A DNA stretch of 64,000 nt, taken from assembly GCF_002836945.1 (NCBI RefSeq), contig NZ_NIJM01000012.1:31885-95884 (forward strand), written 5' to 3'. The first letter of the stretch is position 1. Each line of letters begins with the position of its first letter. A model generated the notes under the pieces. It made no database searches. It was given only the letters and a program-made list of their open reading frames with translations, and was not told where the DNA came from. Source of the DNA: Shewanella chilikensis. Lineage in GTDB: Bacteria; Pseudomonadota; Gammaproteobacteria; Enterobacterales; Shewanellaceae. Below, piece after piece: positions 1 to 8,591 of the stretch. The position numbers were made by a program, and so were the translations under genes.

Positions 1-84
1 CGGCAAAGCTGTGATATACCGCCCGGCGAGGCAAACTGAGGCGCTGAGGTCTATACTTGCTGTGCTTGGACACAGGGAGTTGAG

Positions 85-720
85 ATGCAAGGCATTAGCG
101 ATGCGTACAAGGGGTTTGAAGGAACAGTTCGTCAGTGGGATCAACGTTTTGGCAAGGTGGTTGCCAGGGTCGATCCCGGCGATTTTTATATTACAGGTGC
201 CGATGAGTACATTTTTACCCGCTTGGGGTCTTGTGTGGCGGCTTGTATCTGGGATCCCGTACTCGGCATAGGTGGTCTGAATCACTTTCTGTTACCCGAG
301 CGCAAACTTCACGAAGATTGGCACCAACTGACCAGCTACAGCTGCCGCTACGGCAACTGGGCCATGGAGCAGTTGATCAATGCCATACTCTGTGTCGGTG
401 GTCAGCGACACAGATTACAGGCCAAAGTATTCGGCGGCGCCAGACTGGGCCAAAGCAGTGTGCTGAATGTCGGCCAGTCCAACATAGATTTTGTACTAGG
501 TTATCTCGAAATCGAGCAGATCCCTGTGCAGGCGGAGGATTTGGGCGGCCCTTGGCCGCGTAAGGTGATGTTTCACCCCAACAGTGGCAAGGTCTTGCTC
601 AAGCACATGGATCCCGAACGTCTGGCGCAGCTGGTGCCGGAAGAGAACCGTTATCTGGATCAGATAGTGGATGGCAAAGATCAACCCTCGATCGAGTTGT
701 TCGGCCCGGATGCCTTGTGA
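85..720 (+). CDS. cheD: Chemoreceptor glutamine deamidase CheD
   Basis: CheD deamidates specific glutamines on methyl-accepting chemotaxis proteins and tunes adaptation. The 211-residue protein has the family core: a catalytic Cys in LGSCVAACIWDP (about C50) and, 17 residues on, a His in GGLNHFLLP (about H67), with a Thr just before the Cys. A second conserved block, KVFGGA, follows near residue 135. A GGGAG ribosome site lies 5 nt before the ATG. The gene stands apart from other che genes in this window, and its 3' end overlaps the convergent cmoM by 40 bp. The family call is firm; the receptor it acts on is unknown. Confidence 0.93.
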   Translation: MQGISDAYKGFEGTVRQWDQRFGKVVARVDPGDFYITGADEYIFTRLGSCVAACIWDPVLGIGGLNHFLLPERKLHEDWHQLTSYSCRYGNWAMEQLINAILCVGGQRHRLQAKVFGGARLGQSSVLNVGQSNIDFVLGYLEIEQIPVQAEDLGGPWPRKVMFHPNSGKVLLKHMDPERLAQLVPEENRYLDQIVDGKDQPSIELFGPDAL

Positions 721-1505
721 GCAATGAAATGCACGTAGCGCCCCAGAGACAGATAGGGTTGCTGGCGTGAGTATTTCAGCTCCATCTCCAGCAGTTGCTG
801 GAAGTCGAAATTATCCGGCAAGCTCTTTTTAAGATAATCATGGATGACCCGTACCCCGGATTCACACCTCAATCTCAGTTGCCACTCGTTAAACCAAGCT
901 TGTACATCGGCTATTTGCAGCGGATGTTTCGGGCTGAGGCGGACTTTTTTGCGGGTTTGCAGATCGGCAGCCACATAGTCGAGATTGCCTGACACCAGGG
1001 CGTGAAAGCGCATCGCTTCCTTATTGAAAAACATCAGTGAAAACAGGCCGTCATCTTTCAAGAGTGACAGCAAGCCCGCCAGCGTACCCTTGGCATCATG
1101 CAACCATTCGGCAACTGCATGACAGAGAATGAGGTCGAACTGGCCCAGTTCCGTTACGTTCAGCTCCTGAATGGCGCAGTGCAGCAGTTGAATATCCAAG
1201 GGCTCGGCCGAGGCGGCAATCTGCTCTTTGGCTTGTTCCAGCATGGCCGAGGAGATGTCGCAAAGAACGACTTCATGCCCCATGGCCGCCAGTTTCTGAC
1301 TGAAAAAACCGAAACCGCCACCGGCATCCAGTACTCTGAGTTTACGGCCGGCAAAATAGGGTAACTGTTCCTGCAGATCGCGCCAGAGTACGGCGGCTCT
1401 GATCTGCCCTTTAGGGGTTCCATAAATATTGTTGGCGAACTTTTGCGCCAGCTTGTCAAAGTTCTGATCTTGCACTTTGGAGGGTTCTGAATGACTTGAA
1501 GGCAT
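681..1505 (-). CDS. cmoM: tRNA 5-carboxymethoxyuridine methyltransferase CmoM
   Basis: A class I SAM-dependent methyltransferase that in E. coli methylates cmo5U at the wobble base of tRNA to mcmo5U. The N-terminus matches the CmoM signature (QDQNFDKLAQKFANNIYGTPKGQ) in pattern, the SAM-binding glycine loop VLDAGGGFG lies near residue 62, and the C-terminal LGRYVHFIA block is also typical. The ATG at 1505 is chosen; an in-frame GTG at 1517 would add four residues, and neither has a strong ribosome site. The protein is about 274 residues, slightly longer than E. coli CmoM. It is transcribed towards cheD and overlaps it at the 3' end. Confidence 0.88.
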   Translation of the reverse strand: MPSSHSEPSKVQDQNFDKLAQKFANNIYGTPKGQIRAAVLWRDLQEQLPYFAGRKLRVLDAGGGFGFFSQKLAAMGHEVVLCDISSAMLEQAKEQIAASAEPLDIQLLHCAIQELNVTELGQFDLILCHAVAEWLHDAKGTLAGLLSLLKDDGLFSLMFFNKEAMRFHALVSGNLDYVAADLQTRKKVRLSPKHPLQIADVQAWFNEWQLRLRCESGVRVIHDYLKKSLPDNFDFQQLLEMELKYSRQQPYLSLGRYVHFIAHKASGPNNSIEG

Positions 1506-1604
1506 ATAGTGTCTCACAAGCCGCAGCCCTTGGCATCAGAGCCAAGCGCTTATGGCGGACAGATCGCAAAATCATAGATAGCTCCGAAAACGGCAGGGAT
1601 GAGG

Positions 1605-1610
1605 TATAAT
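1605..1610 (+). promoter_or_regulatory. Possible -10 box for the MaoC-like gene
   Basis: An exact TATAAT preceded by GG stands 37 nt before the favoured start codon at 1647. No good -35 box is visible at the usual spacing. It argues that the upstream in-frame ATG at 1599, which lies before this box, is not the real start. Confidence 0.35.
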
Positions 1611-1646
1611 GCTCGGCTTGGAATACTCAAGGTGGGCTTTTTGGTT

Positions 1647-2507
1647 ATGGAATTCAGTGTCGAACTGCGAACAATGCCTTCGTTGTTTTCGCTGTATCGC
1701 AAGATTTTTTTCGGGCGAAAGCCTGGCTGGGACAACCAGCCTTTACCTCGTATCAGCGTTAATACTCCCGGCGTGGCTTTGGAGCCCGGCAAGGTGGCCG
1801 ACTACGCTCAGGTGTGTGGCTTCGAGTTTGATGGCAAAACTCTGCCGCCTACCTATCTGTATGTGATGGCCTTCAGGTTGCATGCGGTGATCTTTACCCA
1901 TGACGCCATCACTTTTCCTCTGCTGGGTATGATCCACTTGCGTAACCGTATCAGTCAGTTTCGCAGTGTTACTGTGGATGAGCGTTTCGATATCGACTGT
2001 CGCCTCACTGACAGCCGAGAGACAGATTCCGGGCTGGAGTTTGACCTTATTTCCAGGGTGACTGTGGCCGGAGAGCTGGTGTGGGAATCCTTGTCTACTT
2101 ATCTGTATCGCATAGATAAGCCGGGGCGCAGGGCAAGACCCCCCAAGGCCGGGGATATTCAGTGGGAAAACCCCAGTGTCTGGGAGTTGGGTGACGACTT
2201 GGGGCGGCGTTATGCCAGGGCCTCGGGTGACTATAACCTGATCCATCTGCATCCCTTGCTTTCCAAGCGTTTTGGTTTCGACCGGGTGCTGGCCCATGGC
2301 ATGTGGTCCAAGGCCCGCTGCGTGGCTCAGTTGATGCCTGAGCTGGGCAATAGGCCCTGTGTCATTGACGTGGCGTTCAAGTTGCCGCTGTTTATGCCGG
2401 CCAGTGTTTGCTTCTGCGCCGAGGCCATGGAGCAGGGCTATAAGTTTGAACTCAGAGATCAGAAAGGGCGCAGGCCGCATCTTTGTGGTGAGATCTCCCT
2501 GCTCTAA
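1647..2507 (+). CDS. MaoC-like hotdog-fold dehydratase family protein
   Basis: A protein of about 286 residues with a MaoC-type (R)-specific enoyl-CoA hydratase hotdog domain in its C-terminal half. The hydratase-2 active-site pattern is visible as YARASGDYNLIHLHP followed by FGFDRVLAHGMWSKA, with the Asp and His expected to activate water. The N-terminal half looks like a second, degenerate hotdog repeat, a common two-domain arrangement. The start at 1647 is preceded by AGGTGG and lies downstream of a TATAAT; an in-frame ATG at 1677 is possible. It is monocistronic here, so the acyl-CoA substrate cannot be told. Confidence 0.8.
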   Translation: MEFSVELRTMPSLFSLYRKIFFGRKPGWDNQPLPRISVNTPGVALEPGKVADYAQVCGFEFDGKTLPPTYLYVMAFRLHAVIFTHDAITFPLLGMIHLRNRISQFRSVTVDERFDIDCRLTDSRETDSGLEFDLISRVTVAGELVWESLSTYLYRIDKPGRRARPPKAGDIQWENPSVWELGDDLGRRYARASGDYNLIHLHPLLSKRFGFDRVLAHGMWSKARCVAQLMPELGNRPCVIDVAFKLPLFMPASVCFCAEAMEQGYKFELRDQKGRRPHLCGEISLL

Positions 2508-2513
2508 GCTGTC

Positions 2514-2545
2514 GGGGCCTAGGTTTTCCGCCTTGGCCCCTGTTT
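2514..2545 (+). terminator. Probable terminator after the MaoC-like gene
   Basis: GGGGCC (2514-2519) pairs with GGCCCC (2535-2540), extended inward by AGG/CCT after one mismatch, and is followed by TGTTT. The U tract is short, so termination may be partial. Confidence 0.5.
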
Positions 2546-2740
2546 GGCGCCATTATTCCTGCGTTCGCTATTTTCCCTCCGTTCGGAAACTGTTTTTCGG
2601 CCAATTCAGGCCAGAGATTTCTTGACCCAGATTAAGGTATTGCTGAATAAAGAGGGCTCCGACTTTAGCTTGAAGCCGGAATGGCCTAGTATGCGGGTCC
2701 TTTGATCTATTTGCTTTGGCCCTTGTGGGAGTTTTACTGA

Positions 2741-4447
2741 ATGTTGAAGGACATAGAGATCTCTAGAATGACGCCGAGGCGTCCCATTGAGCATATTGCT
2801 ACTGAGCTGGGGTTGCGTCCCGGTGAGTTCAGCTGTTACGGCGACCACAAGGCAAAAATCCCGCTGTCCTTGCTCGAACGGGTCTATGACTATCTGCCCG
2901 GTAAGCTGATTCTGGTGACTGCGATAACCCCTACGTCACACGGTGAAGGCAAGACGGTGACCAGCATAGGTTTGACCCAGGCCCTGCATGCGCTCGAACA
3001 CAAGGTCTGCGCCTGTTTGCGCCAGCCCAGTATGGGGCCGGTCTTTGGCGTCAAAGGGGGAGCTGCCGGCGGTGGTTATGCCCAGATAGTGCCGATGGAA
3101 GAACTGAATCTGCATCTTACCGGGGACATTCACGCCATTACCAGCGCCCACAATCTGGCCGCCGCCGCGCTGGATGCCAGGCTGCATCACGAGCAACGCC
3201 TCGGGGCGGCAGAGTTCAGCCGTCGCAGTGGCTTGGATGCGCTCAATATCGATCCGGAAAAGCTCTTTTGGCACAGGGTGATGGATCATAATGATCGCAG
3301 TCTGCGGCAGATTCAGGTTGGGCTGGGAAATAACAATGGCCCCGAGCATGAGTCTGGCTTTGATATCACCGCCGCCTCTGAGCTGATGGCCATTTTGGCC
3401 CTGAGTCGCGATCTTGCCGATATGCGCCGCCGTATCGGCCAGGTGTTGCTGGCACTCGATACCTCCGGACAGGCCGTCACAGCCGAGCGGCTCGGGGTTG
3501 CCGGTGCCATGTGTGCCATTTTGCGTCAGGCGCTGGAGCCGACACTGATGCAGACCCTCAACGGCGCCCCTTGTCTTATCCACACTGGGCCTTTTGCCAA
3601 TATCGCCCATGGCAATTCCTCTATCATTGCCGACGAAATGGCGCTGAAACTCAGCGACTATGTGGTCACAGAGGGTGGCTTTGGCTCTGATATGGGCTTT
3701 GAGAAGTTCTGCAATATCAAGGCGCCGATTTCCGGACGTCAGCCGGATTGCACCGTCTTGGTGGCGACCTTGAGAGCGCTTAAGAGTAACGCCGGGCTCA
3801 AGGGAGAGGCTGTAAGTCGGCCTAACCAACAGGCACTGGAGCAGGGCTTTGCCAACCTGGCCTGGCACCTGGCCAATGTGCGCCGCTACGGCACATCTGT
3901 GGTAGTGGCCATCAACCGTTTTCCCGAAGATACCGAGCAGGAGCTTGAGTGGCTGAGACAGGCCTGTCTGACTGAGGGCGCCGATGCTTGTGAACTCAGT
4001 GAGGCCTTTGCACTAGGTGCCGATGGCGCCAAGGCTCTGGCCGAGTCGGTATTGGCGGCCATTGGCAAGGGGGATGGCTTCAAGCCTCTTTATGACCCTT
4101 CGCTTGGACTCGAGGCCAGCTTGGCAACCTTGGCCGAGCTTGGTTATGGCGCTGCCGGGGTAGAGTTGTCGGCCAAGGCCCGTGAGCAACTGGCCGAGAT
4201 CCGGCGCCTTGGCGCAGACAAGCTGCCTGTGTGTATGGCCAAGACGCCAATGTCTATCAGTCACGATCCCAAACTCAAGGGCACGCCAAGCGGTTTTACC
4301 CTGCCAATCACTGAGCTTAGGCTCAATGCCGGAGCCGGTTTTGTCACCGCCTTGGTGGGCAAGGTGATGACAATGCCTGGGCTGGGTTTGAACCCAGGCT
4401 ACCTGCATATCGATATCGATGAACAGGGTGAAGTGATAGGGCTTTAA
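2741..4447 (+). CDS. fhs: Formate--tetrahydrofolate ligase
   Basis: This enzyme joins formate to tetrahydrofolate with ATP, giving 10-formyl-THF for purine and initiator-tRNA synthesis. The 568-residue protein matches the family length (about 556). The ATP-binding loop [13 protein letters not shown] lies near residue 65, followed by conserved blocks such as [22 protein letters not shown] (around 90-110), [14 protein letters not shown] and [14 protein letters not shown]. The start at 2741 has GGGAG 11 nt upstream; an alternative ATG at 2768 would trim nine residues. It stands alone, closed by a strong hairpin. E. coli lacks this gene, though many other gammaproteobacteria have it. Confidence 0.96.
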   Translation: MLKDIEISRMTPRRPIEHIATELGLRPGEFSCYGDHKAKIPLSLLERVYDYLPGKLILVTAITPTSHGEGKTVTSIGLTQALHALEHKVCACLRQPSMGPVFGVKGGAAGGGYAQIVPMEELNLHLTGDIHAITSAHNLAAAALDARLHHEQRLGAAEFSRRSGLDALNIDPEKLFWHRVMDHNDRSLRQIQVGLGNNNGPEHESGFDITAASELMAILALSRDLADMRRRIGQVLLALDTSGQAVTAERLGVAGAMCAILRQALEPTLMQTLNGAPCLIHTGPFANIAHGNSSIIADEMALKLSDYVVTEGGFGSDMGFEKFCNIKAPISGRQPDCTVLVATLRALKSNAGLKGEAVSRPNQQALEQGFANLAWHLANVRRYGTSVVVAINRFPEDTEQELEWLRQACLTEGADACELSEAFALGADGAKALAESVLAAIGKGDGFKPLYDPSLGLEASLATLAELGYGAAGVELSAKAREQLAEIRRLGADKLPVCMAKTPMSISHDPKLKGTPSGFTLPITELRLNAGAGFVTALVGKVMTMPGLGLNPGYLHIDIDEQGEVIGL

Positions 4448-4457
4448 CTCGGCAATG

Positions 4458-4483
4458 ACAAAGGGCGCATCTGCGCCCTTTGT
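4458..4483. terminator. Hairpin between convergent fhs and the MscS-type gene
   Basis: A 12-bp perfect stem, ACAAAGGGCGCA (4458-4469) against TGCGCCCTTTGT (4472-4483). It sits between two converging genes and can serve both directions, although neither flank has a long T run. Confidence 0.65.
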
Positions 4484-4507
4484 GGTGTTGGATACTGCCG
4501 CACCGGT

Positions 4508-6127
4508 TTAACCGCGGTAGAAGTGTACATCCCGCTGCGGGAATGGAATGCTGATCCCTTCCTCGTCGAAGCGCATCTTCACCGCCCGGGTGATGTCCCA
4601 GTAAACTTCCCAGTAATCTTCCGGCCTGACCCAGGGGCGCACCACAAAGTCCACCGAGGATTCACCCAAGAGGTGCAGTTTAACCGTGGGCTCAGGGTGT
4701 TTAAGTACTTTGGGATGCTCTTGCACCAGTTGCTCCAGCACGGCTTCGGCCTGTTCGATATTGTCGCTGTAGCTGATGCCGAAGGTCATATCTACCCGCC
4801 TGTGATGCTCGGCGGTGATATTGTTGATGGTATCGCCCCAAATTTTGTTGTTGGGAACAATCAGTCGTTGGTTGTCCAGGGTCTTGATGGTGGTAGATAC
4901 CAAGCTCATATGGCTGACTCTGCCTGTGACTCCGGCGGCATGGATCAGATCTCCGACATCAAAGGGACGGTAGATAAGGATCATCATCCCAGAGGCGAAG
5001 TTGGACAGGGTATCCTGCAGCGCAAAACCGATAATCACCCCGGCAATACCGAAACCAGCCAGCAGTGGGCCAAGTTCGAATCCAAGCTGTGACAAGGCTA
5101 TCAGCAGCCCCAGGGTGAAAATAATCTTGCCGGAAAGCGAGGTGAAGAAGTCTTGCAGCAGCTTGCTGAACTTGAGTTTGGAGTTACTGACCGCCTTGGC
5201 GACGATTCGCTTGGTCAGTTTGGCCAGCAAGACGGTGATTAGCAAGATAAACAAGAAGATAAATATCTTGAACAGTATATCCGGCCCACCTTCAATCAAC
5301 TGCGCCTTGGCGATATCGAACCATTGTCCGGCCAGACTGGAGACGATATCGATATTGAGGACGTCCTGGGTGATATCCCCGGAGATGGCAAACAAGGTCT
5401 TTTTCAGATCGCTGGTATCTACATCCAGTTTATCCAGCATGCTTATCACTGCACTCAGGCTGCTGCTGTTGTTTTCCAACCGTTCTTTTAGCAGGGTCAA
5501 GGTCTTGCTCTGCTCGCTGCTGACATCTTTGCCCGCCAGCGCATTTTCGGCTATTTGTACCCCCAATTGTTGCTGGTTATAGCTCACCAGACTCTCGAGC
5601 AACTCGGCTCTGACGATAAGACGTTGCTTGAGTGATTCTTTCGCCTGGCTGACATCCTGTCCCAGTTGTTCTGACCAATTGAGCAGTTCCAGCAAGCCTT
5701 TTTGAATTTCATCCTTTTCCAGACTACGGCGGGATATCTCAAGCATCAGCTGTTGATCTTCCCCTTTGCCGAGCTTGCCCTGCAGCGACACTATCTCCTT
5801 GTCGAGATATTGCACCATTTGCTGCAGGAGTTGTCGCTGCGCCTCCAGGTGCGGCAGAACGCTCATCAGGACCTGAGGGGCTGCATTCTTGTCGCCAATG
5901 GCATCTATGCTCTCTTTGAGTTTATTTCGCTGCGCCAGAGTCAGCGCCTTGATCCTAAACTCAGTCACTGCCTTGAGTTCGCCTTTGGCAGTGCGAAGCT
6001 GTTGGATATTTTGTCTTATAGTTTGCTGCATCAAAGTGAGCTGCTCGGTGGCGAGCGGTTCAGGTTCAGATGCAAAGGATTGCCAGGAAAGAGTTAAACA
6101 CAACACGAGCAAGAGAGATCTAACCAT
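4508..6127 (-). CDS. MscS-family mechanosensitive channel with periplasmic coiled-coil domain
   Basis: A 539-residue small-conductance mechanosensitive channel homologue. An N-terminal signal peptide (about residues 1-19) is followed by about 230 residues of helical, coiled-coil-like sequence rich in Gln, Leu and Glu. A transmembrane segment follows near 285-305, then the MscS core: two helices including the pore-lining stretch GLIALSQLGFELGPLLAGFG and IGFALQDTLSNFASG, and the beta domain starting RPFDVGDLI. It should open under membrane tension to release solutes on osmotic downshock. It is larger than E. coli MscS (286) and smaller than MscK or MscM. Single gene, with no obvious partner. 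Confidence 0.9.
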   Translation of the reverse strand: MVRSLLLVLCLTLSWQSFASEPEPLATEQLTLMQQTIRQNIQQLRTAKGELKAVTEFRIKALTLAQRNKLKESIDAIGDKNAAPQVLMSVLPHLEAQRQLLQQMVQYLDKEIVSLQGKLGKGEDQQLMLEISRRSLEKDEIQKGLLELLNWSEQLGQDVSQAKESLKQRLIVRAELLESLVSYNQQQLGVQIAENALAGKDVSSEQSKTLTLLKERLENNSSSLSAVISMLDKLDVDTSDLKKTLFAISGDITQDVLNIDIVSSLAGQWFDIAKAQLIEGGPDILFKIFIFLFILLITVLLAKLTKRIVAKAVSNSKLKFSKLLQDFFTSLSGKIIFTLGLLIALSQLGFELGPLLAGFGIAGVIIGFALQDTLSNFASGMMILIYRPFDVGDLIHAAGVTGRVSHMSLVSTTIKTLDNQRLIVPNNKIWGDTINNITAEHHRRVDMTFGISYSDNIEQAEAVLEQLVQEHPKVLKHPEPTVKLHLLGESSVDFVVRPWVRPEDYWEVYWDITRAVKMRFDEEGISIPFPQRDVHFYRG

Positions 6128-6307
6128 GTTTTTGTCCGATTTTTATCTGTTTTTCTGAAGTGTTTGAGTCAATAAATATGACACGAAAATTTCCATGGTG
6201 CCTAAAAAGCGCGTGGATTTGTGGTTTTTAACACATAGGAGATATAAGGCGGACGCCAGCTTTGCTAGAATAGCGCCCCTTTGTCGAACTCGCCGGAGAA
6301 CGCCCGA

Positions 6308-6643
6308 GTGTTATGCTCCAATTGCAATAAAACCTTTAATGTTTCTCAGATAGCCCAACAGCGGGGCAGCGGCTTTTCTGCGCAGATCCAGTGCCCTCAT
6401 TGCGAGGCCTGGCTTGGAAAGACGCCTTGGTTATTGAAATTGAAACTGGTGGGTTTTTACCTGGGACTGGTGGCGGCGATCTGCTCCTGGTTGATACCAG
6501 AGACCAGGCACTTCGGGATACCTGTTGCAATCCTTGGGCTGATAGTCTTGCTGATCAGCCACCTGATGGATCATCTGCACACGGTTGAGGCACCGGTTAA
6601 AGTTGAAGAGGATGATTCGGCGCAGCGGCAGAAGTATCGCTGA
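6308..6643 (+). CDS. Small zinc-ribbon membrane protein, hypothetical
   Basis: I do not recognise a named family. The protein begins with a likely zinc ribbon, CSNCNKTF then CPHCEAWL (two CxxC knuckles about 30 residues apart), followed by two transmembrane helices (LVGFYLGLVAAICSWLI and FGIPVAILGLIVLLISHLM) and an acidic tail. GTG at 6308 is chosen because GGAG lies 10 nt upstream; an in-frame TTG at 6281 would add nine residues but sits only about 10 nt past a TAGAAT box (6266-6271). It could be an envelope-anchored metal- or redox-sensing protein; that is a guess from the architecture. Confidence 0.65.
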   Translation: MLCSNCNKTFNVSQIAQQRGSGFSAQIQCPHCEAWLGKTPWLLKLKLVGFYLGLVAAICSWLIPETRHFGIPVAILGLIVLLISHLMDHLHTVEAPVKVEEDDSAQRQKYR

Positions 6644-6647
6644 GGGC

Positions 6648-6773
6648 TCAGTCTACCACCTGTACCTGATTGGCCAGGGAGGTTTCTACGTAATAGATAC
6701 CGCCCAAAATGGCGCCGCAAAACAGAATGGCAAATAGGATAATCCCCAGGTTATTTTTGAGAAATGCCAGCAT
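6648..6773 (-). CDS. Small single-pass membrane protein, 41 residues
   Basis: An ORF of 41 codons plus stop with good start signals: AAAGGAAAAGCT directly before the ATG at 6773. The peptide starts MLAFLKNN, has one hydrophobic helix (about residues 9-29, LGIILFAILFCGAILGGIYY) and ends with the short polar tail VQVVD. The stop lies 4 nt from the end of the convergent zinc-ribbon gene. The clean ribosome site, single membrane helix and lack of rare codons support a real gene, but its role is unknown. Confidence 0.6.
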   Translation of the reverse strand: MLAFLKNNLGIILFAILFCGAILGGIYYVETSLANQVQVVD

Positions 6774-6909
6774 AGCTTTTCCTTTGGTTAGGCTGCTCCC
6801 ATGGGCGAGCCCGCGCGAGCACAAGAGTATAGGGTAAACCTTAACCGCCAGAGCTTAAGCAGAACTTAATCTCAGCCCGGCCGGTGGTTTGCGCCGAAAC
6901 CTCTGCGCC

Positions 6910-6926
6910 GTTACATATCTTGTAAC
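6910..6926. promoter_or_regulatory. Palindrome before the zinc-uptake cluster, possible operator
   Basis: GTTACA-TATCT-TGTAAC is a perfect 6-bp inverted repeat with a 5-bp spacer, about 30 bp before the -35 box of a candidate promoter (TTGCAA 6958-6963, TACACT 6982-6987, 18-bp spacing). Zur usually binds an AT-rich palindrome of the GTTATA-N-TATAAC type; this one is wider, so assignment to Zur is tentative. Confidence 0.3.
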
Positions 6927-6957
6927 TTTTAGTTTCAGCTTCGCCTTGTTAACCTTG

Positions 6958-6987
6958 TTGCAACCTCGGGGCAGGCTGGCTTACACT
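6958..6987 (+). promoter_or_regulatory. Candidate promoter of the zinc-uptake cluster
   Basis: TTGCAA (6958-6963) and TACACT (6982-6987) are spaced by 18 bp and lie about 20 bp before the first start codon of the cluster at 7009. The -35 box overlaps the small palindrome GTTGCAAC (6957-6964). Confidence 0.4.
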
Positions 6988-7008
6988 AGCGCCGGATCTA
7001 TCTGGGGG

Positions 7009-7308
7009 ATGTTAGGTTTGGATATCGCTGTTCGTACAAGAAGCACTATTGCCATATGGCTTGCCGCCATATTGGTGCTCTTGTCTGTGGCTGCATCGGC
7101 CCACAGCATTTCCCATCTCCAAGAGGGTCACAAGACCCACTGTACTCTCTGTTTTCATCAGCATCAGCTGAATAAGGTTATGCCCGGCACCGGGCTGCAC
7201 CTGGATACTGTCAAACAATCCTATATCAGAGTCAGTTTTACGGCTCCTTCCTGGCAGGCGCCCCACGTTCGTCTGTTCAACAGTCGTGCTCCTCCTGTAA
7301 CAGCCTGA
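7009..7308 (+). CDS. Small His/Cys-rich membrane protein, putative zinc-uptake chaperone
   Basis: A protein of about 99 residues beginning with a hydrophobic segment (about 14-31, TIAIWLAAILVLLSVAASA) that could be a signal peptide or anchor. A cluster of possible metal ligands follows, HSISHLQEGHKTHCTLCFHQH, with CxxC and five or more His in 25 residues. Proteins of this shape are often annotated as zinc chaperones of ABC zinc uptake systems in Shewanella and relatives, and the three following genes fit that. The ATG at 7009 is preceded directly by GGGGG; upstream in-frame starts would lie before the candidate promoter. Function is inferred from composition and context. Confidence 0.65.
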   Translation: MLGLDIAVRTRSTIAIWLAAILVLLSVAASAHSISHLQEGHKTHCTLCFHQHQLNKVMPGTGLHLDTVKQSYIRVSFTAPSWQAPHVRLFNSRAPPVTA

Positions 7309-7391
7309 ATTTAAAGAAACCTCTATTTAAATTTTTTGCTATCGACCGCATGGGATTGCGGTGCGATGACTGCTGTATTTCAGGAGCTAAA

Positions 7392-8591
7392 ATGACTGTT
7401 TTTTCAACTCGTATTTCGCCTCTGGTCTTGGCCTGTGGCTTGGTTTCCACCTGTGCCATGGCCCAGGACCCTTCGCTGACCAATCCGGCGATCAGTGCGG
7501 TTTTGGATGGCTATTATCAAACGGCGGACCGTCCCTTGGCCGAGCGCCAGGAAGGTTTTGGTCTGGGGGAAACCGAACTGGCGCTCAGCGCCAATATTGA
7601 TGATATGTTCTATGGCAAAGTCACCACCATCATAGAAAACCATGATGGTGATACCGAAGTGGAGCTGGAAGAGGCTTTTATTCAAACTTTGGCCATGCCC
7701 GCCGGGTTTGCGGTGCGCGCTGGTCGTTTCCTGTCTGACGTGGGCTATCTCAATAATCAACATCCCCATACAGACGCCTTTACCGACCGACCAGCGGCTT
7801 ACCGTGCATTCTTGGGCAATCACTACTTCGATGATGGTATCCGCTTGAACTATGTGGCACCGACTGATCTTTACTGGGTCATGGGACTGGAGGCCTTCAA
7901 AGGCGACAAGATGCGTGCCGAAGATGAACACGGAGAGCGCGAATTCAAGGATGTGGGTGTCTATAGTGCTTACACCAAGATAGGTGGTGATATAGGCGCA
8001 GACAGCTCCTGGCAGCTGGGGTTGTCATATCTGCGCAACGAAAATGGCCGCCTGACCCCCTTTGAAGAACATGCGGGTGAGGAAGAGGAGCATGATCACG
8101 ACCACGAAGGTCACAGCCATGGTGCCGCCTATACGGGTGAAAACACCTATATCGCCGACTTTGTTTACAAGTGGGCGCCTAACGGCAACTACAAGTATCA
8201 GCATCTGACTGTGAGTGGTGAATATTTCCGGGTGGCGGATTTCGTTGCCGAGGCCGAGCATGAGCATCACGAGGATGAACACGCTCATGCAGAGCCGAAA
8301 GATTACCATCAGGGCTGGTATCTGAGCGGTGTCTACCAATGGAGTCCCAGCTGGTCTACCGGGATCCGTTACGGTGAGCTGGATACCCAGCAGGCCCATG
8401 ATGATCATTTCCACGGTCAGAAGCTGAAAGAAACTGAGGTCAGCCTGGCCTGGCATCATAGCCATTTCTCTACCGTAAGACTGCAGTACACCAATCAGCG
8501 TGGCACTAATTTCAATGGTATCGAAGACGACAATGTTATCACTCTGCAATACGTTATGACTCTGGGGGCCCACGGTGCGCATCAATTCTAA
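7392..8591 (+). CDS. Zinc-regulated outer-membrane porin with His-rich loops
   Basis: A 399-residue beta-barrel-like protein with a signal peptide ending near CAMAQ. Two loops are strikingly rich in His and acidic residues: one around residues 225-245 containing HDHDHEGHSH, and one around 290-305 containing EHEHHEDEHAH. Such loops would gather Zn2+ at the cell surface. AGGAG lies 6 nt before the ATG at 7392, which settles the start over an in-frame upstream one at 7350. Its last 17 bp overlap the znuA-like gene, so the genes are translationally coupled. The porin name follows the family as found next to zinc ABC genes; transport is inferred. Confidence 0.78.
   Translation: MTVFSTRISPLVLACGLVSTCAMAQDPSLTNPAISAVLDGYYQTADRPLAERQEGFGLGETELALSANIDDMFYGKVTTIIENHDGDTEVELEEAFIQTLAMPAGFAVRAGRFLSDVGYLNNQHPHTDAFTDRPAAYRAFLGNHYFDDGIRLNYVAPTDLYWVMGLEAFKGDKMRAEDEHGEREFKDVGVYSAYTKIGGDIGADSSWQLGLSYLRNENGRLTPFEEHAGEEEEHDHDHEGHSHGAAYTGENTYIADFVYKWAPNGNYKYQHLTVSGEYFRVADFVAEAEHEHHEDEHAHAEPKDYHQGWYLSGVYQWSPSWSTGIRYGELDTQQAHDDHFHGQKLKETEVSLAWHHSHFSTVRLQYTNQRGTNFNGIEDDNVITLQYVMTLGAHGAHQF

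Noticed and set aside
1599..1647. Extended N-terminus of the MaoC-like protein from the ATG at 1599
   Set aside because: The ATG lies before a TATAAT box and lacks a ribosome site; the ATG at 1647 has AGGTGG upstream.
2936..3868. Long open frame opposite fhs
   Set aside because: It is a by-product of codon bias in fhs; the translated product has no coherent domain and no start signals. The same holds for long antisense frames opposite ttrA, ttrS, rnr and parC.
7341..7367. Hairpin ACCGCA/TGCGGT between the zinc chaperone and porin genes as a riboswitch or terminator
   Set aside because: The stem is only six base pairs with a bulge outside it and no T run; it is more likely a minor intergenic hairpin.
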